A DNA stretch of 43,733 nt from an uncultured Paracoccaceae bacterium. GTDB lineage: Bacteria > Pseudomonadota > Alphaproteobacteria > Rhodobacterales > Rhodobacteraceae. The stretch is from positions 1-43,733 of the forward strand of contig CALFSV010000367.1 of the NCBI GenBank assembly GCA_937916485.1, written 5' to 3'. This document shows positions 42,194-43,733 of this stretch, one piece after another. How positions within the stretch are numbered: position 1 is the first letter of the stretch; each line of letters starts with the position of its first letter. The notes under the pieces were generated by a model, which worked only from the letters and a program-made list of their open reading frames with translations, was not told where the DNA came from and made no database searches. A program made the translations under genes and the position numbers.

Positions 42194-42961
42194 ATGTTAA
42201 GGGGTTTTGCGTTGAGCAAGGTAACAAACGATGCTGCTGTACGTCTGACAGCAGCTGTAAATAACGACGCTGGCGCGAACAAAGCCAAATCGTTCAGCAA
42301 ACTGGTCAACGACTTTAGATTCGACGACCAAGAGATCTACGGCGGCTCGGGTGATGACCAACTGAGCGGAGGGTTCGGAAATGACACTCTGTCCGGCCAC
42401 GAGGGTAATGACGTTCTGCGCGGAGGGTTTGGAAATGACCTGCTGAGCGGAGGGTGGGGAGATGACGTTCTGCACGGAGGGTTCGGAAAAGATGAGCTCC
42501 GTACTGGCCGAGGCGATGACACAGTATATGGCGGACGCGGAGATGACAAAATCATCGTTTCGGGGCAAGGCAACAAGGTCATCGACGGCGGGATTGGCAA
42601 TGACACGCTTGTGATCCAGGGCAACAAGGAAGACTATGTAACCTTCATAGACTTTGGCGGCACAAAGGTCCTGAGAGCAAAGGATGGCTCGGTCATCGAG
42701 GCCCGCAACGTCGAGAATATCGAATTCGAAGAAGCTACCTTCTCCATCATGGCAATGGGCGAAGAAGATAGCGACGGCTCTCTCTTACCTATGCTCCCCG
42801 GAGATGGCATTGTCTTCATCACCGCGGCCATCGGCGAAGAAGAGGGCGGCAGCATGGGCGACCCATTGTCTGAATCCGATCTGATCGGCGATGACGGAGG
42901 CTGGATGTCACCTTCGGGGCGCCCAATCTGCTCGGCGCCCCCAATCGGCGAAGAAGACTAA
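42194..42961 (+). CDS. RTX-repeat protein with repeated acidic GEE tail (candidate graspetide-like precursor)
   Basis: About 255 residues from ATG 42194 (AAGAGG ten bases upstream); TTG 42086 would add 36 residues. A 45-residue leader precedes a block of about nine RTX-type units (GGSGDDQLS, GGFGNDTLS, GGWGDDVLH and similar) coded at 42341-42615, which bind calcium in known proteins. After a linker the tail (42734-42961) repeats a short unit four times: MGEED, IGEEE, IGDDG and a terminal IGEED, each with Ser or Thr four or five residues before the Gly. Tails with spaced Ser/Thr and Glu/Asp are hallmarks of graspetide cores. An ATP-grasp gene follows. The function is inferred; an ordinary type I secreted RTX protein is the alternative. 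Confidence 0.7.
   Translation: MLRGFALSKVTNDAAVRLTAAVNNDAGANKAKSFSKLVNDFRFDDQEIYGGSGDDQLSGGFGNDTLSGHEGNDVLRGGFGNDLLSGGWGDDVLHGGFGKDELRTGRGDDTVYGGRGDDKIIVSGQGNKVIDGGIGNDTLVIQGNKEDYVTFIDFGGTKVLRAKDGSVIEARNVENIEFEEATFSIMAMGEEDSDGSLLPMLPGDGIVFITAAIGEEEGGSMGDPLSESDLIGDDGGWMSPSGRPICSAPPIGEED
42341..42615 (+). repeat. Tandem RTX-coding repeats (~27 bp unit)
   Basis: The nine-residue RTX units are coded by near-identical 27-bp stretches such as GAGCGGAGGGTTCGGAAATG repeated through the block; neighbouring units differ at a few bases. The conserved nucleotide unit implies recent duplication or gene conversion. Confidence 0.8.
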
Positions 42962-43004
42962 CGCTAAAATAGAAAGGTCGGCGCATCCAGGTTTTCGGTG
43001 ACTC

Positions 43005-43733
43005 ATGCTATTGATTTACGGTGGTTCCGCCGACCCTCAGATCCGCCATTTTCAAAACAGGGTGGCAGCGCGCGGTCTTTCGTATCGCGCGCTGCTGCAT
43101 GGGGCCGACAATGTGTCACCTCGCACTTGGGATATTTCCACCGGGCGGTTCCACGACGATCAGGGTGACATCTCGTTTTCCTCGGCATTCGTGCGCCAGG
43201 ACGTTTTCCGCTTCCTTTCCAGTGGAGATCAGAGGGACCGTGACGACGGGGCATCCTGGAAAACCATGATCGATGGCGTGCTGCGCGCAGATCCATCGAT
43301 CCGCATGTTCAACCGGGGTTTTGCCGGTCAGGCAGCGGTGAACAAGCCGCTTGCGCTTTTGTGGGCGCGGGAAGCCGGGCTCGCAATTCCCGATACCGTC
43401 ATCAACGCCTCTACCAGCCACGCCGAGACACTTCTGGCAGAGCCAACCGTCTACAAACCAATCGTGGGGGGTGACATGTGCCGCCCACTGGAAGCCGAGG
43501 CCCTTGCCCGCGTCACCACGCGTGACCTGAAGCGCCCGTATATCTTTCAGGAACGGCTCGACGCTCCGGAACTGCGCGTCTTCCGTGTCGGGGGCCGTTT
43601 CTTTGGGTTCGATGTGGCGGCCGATGCGTTGGACTATCGCAGCGCGGGCCAAGATGTGGTGGTCACACCGAAAGAGGTGCCAGAGCACCTTATCGCGCCG
43701 TTGCGCACGCTCACCGATCGGATCGGATTGACC
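43005..43733 (+). CDS. ATP-grasp ligase, RimK/graspetide-maturase-like, 3' end missing
   Basis: An open frame of 243 codons from ATG 43005 to the window edge. It starts with a pre-ATP-grasp fold (MLLIYGGSADPQIRHFQNRV), then NKPLALLWAREAGLAIPDTVI (Lys114), the ATP-binding VYKPIVGG (Lys151), YIFQERLDAPELRVFRVGGRFFGF (hinge at ~179-186 and Arg191) and a DYR motif. This succession matches the RimK-like ligases that install omega-ester or amide links in microviridins and other graspetides. About 80 residues would be missing from a typical 320-residue enzyme. It follows the RTX gene by 43 bases in the same direction, with no strong ribosome-binding site. Confidence 0.75.
   Translation, partial: MLLIYGGSADPQIRHFQNRVAARGLSYRALLHGADNVSPRTWDISTGRFHDDQGDISFSSAFVRQDVFRFLSSGDQRDRDDGASWKTMIDGVLRADPSIRMFNRGFAGQAAVNKPLALLWAREAGLAIPDTVINASTSHAETLLAEPTVYKPIVGGDMCRPLEAEALARVTTRDLKRPYIFQERLDAPELRVFRVGGRFFGFDVAADALDYRSAGQDVVVTPKEVPEHLIAPLRTLTDRIGLT

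Noticed and set aside
42341..42615. CRISPR-like regular repeats
   Set aside because: The repeats are in-frame RTX codons in a single protein, without spacers or nearby cas genes.

Overview
The window looks like a chromosomal stretch from an alphaproteobacterium of the Rhodobacteraceae (Roseobacter group), probably an aerobic anoxygenic phototroph. This rests on GC-rich dense coding, family-typical genes (DUF2794, I78 lipoprotein, MbfA, a class III alcohol dehydrogenase/S-formylglutathione hydrolase pair), a BciB-type 8-vinyl reductase of bacteriochlorophyll synthesis, a PpaA/AerR-type cobalamin-binding regulator beside cobO, and an Irr-box-like site before mbfA. No rRNA, convincing tRNA, CRISPR array, phage or intact insertion sequence was seen.

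Layout. 1-4.3 kb: 3' end of a malonyl-CoA synthetase gene, bciB (minus), asd and an MFS transporter. 4.3-5.1 kb: 800 bases without a recognisable gene. 5.1-7.1 kb (minus): carbonic anhydrase, SbtA-type bicarbonate transporter and a small P-II-like protein, a compact bicarbonate module. 7.2-9.9 kb: a small unknown protein, an M17 aminopeptidase and an NlpC/P60 hydrolase. 10-18 kb: DUF2794, I78 lipoprotein, the two glutathione-dependent formaldehyde genes (separated by about 5 kb), a beta-lactamase-fold hydrolase, a NYN protein, TetR divergent from mbfA, an AEC transporter and a UPF0178 protein. 18-23.5 kb: HAD phosphatase, ornithine cyclodeaminase-like protein, alpha/beta hydrolase, zapE, cobO (with a cobalamin-riboswitch-like leader) and the AerR-like regulator. 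23.5-32.9 kb: ALS-like TPP enzyme, flavin reductase, VOC protein, MaoC-type hydratase, split MnmC/MnmD pair, DMT transporter, soluble lytic transglycosylase and dapA. 32.9-37.3 kb: YcaQ glycosylase, a K+ channel, smpB, sulfurtransferase and aminotransferase. 37.6-41.9 kb: glnK-amtB (minus) divergent from a class A penicillin-binding protein.

The most unusual locus is at the right edge (about 42.0-43.7 kb). A protein with an RTX (GGxGxDxLx) repeat block ends in an acidic tail that repeats a [S/T]-x(3-4)-G-[E/D]-[E/D] unit four times. It is followed in the same direction by an ATP-grasp ligase reading frame that runs off the window and resembles graspetide (omega-ester peptide) maturases. I infer a possible graspetide-like modification system whose substrate carries an RTX domain as its leader.

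Two dispersed repeat families sit at gene ends: a 26-bp palindrome (perfect at 32893 and 37314, partial at 11985 and 13935), and a ~35-bp element starting 4-5 bases after two stop codons (9911, 13105). All functions are inferred by reading the sequence; no database search was run.
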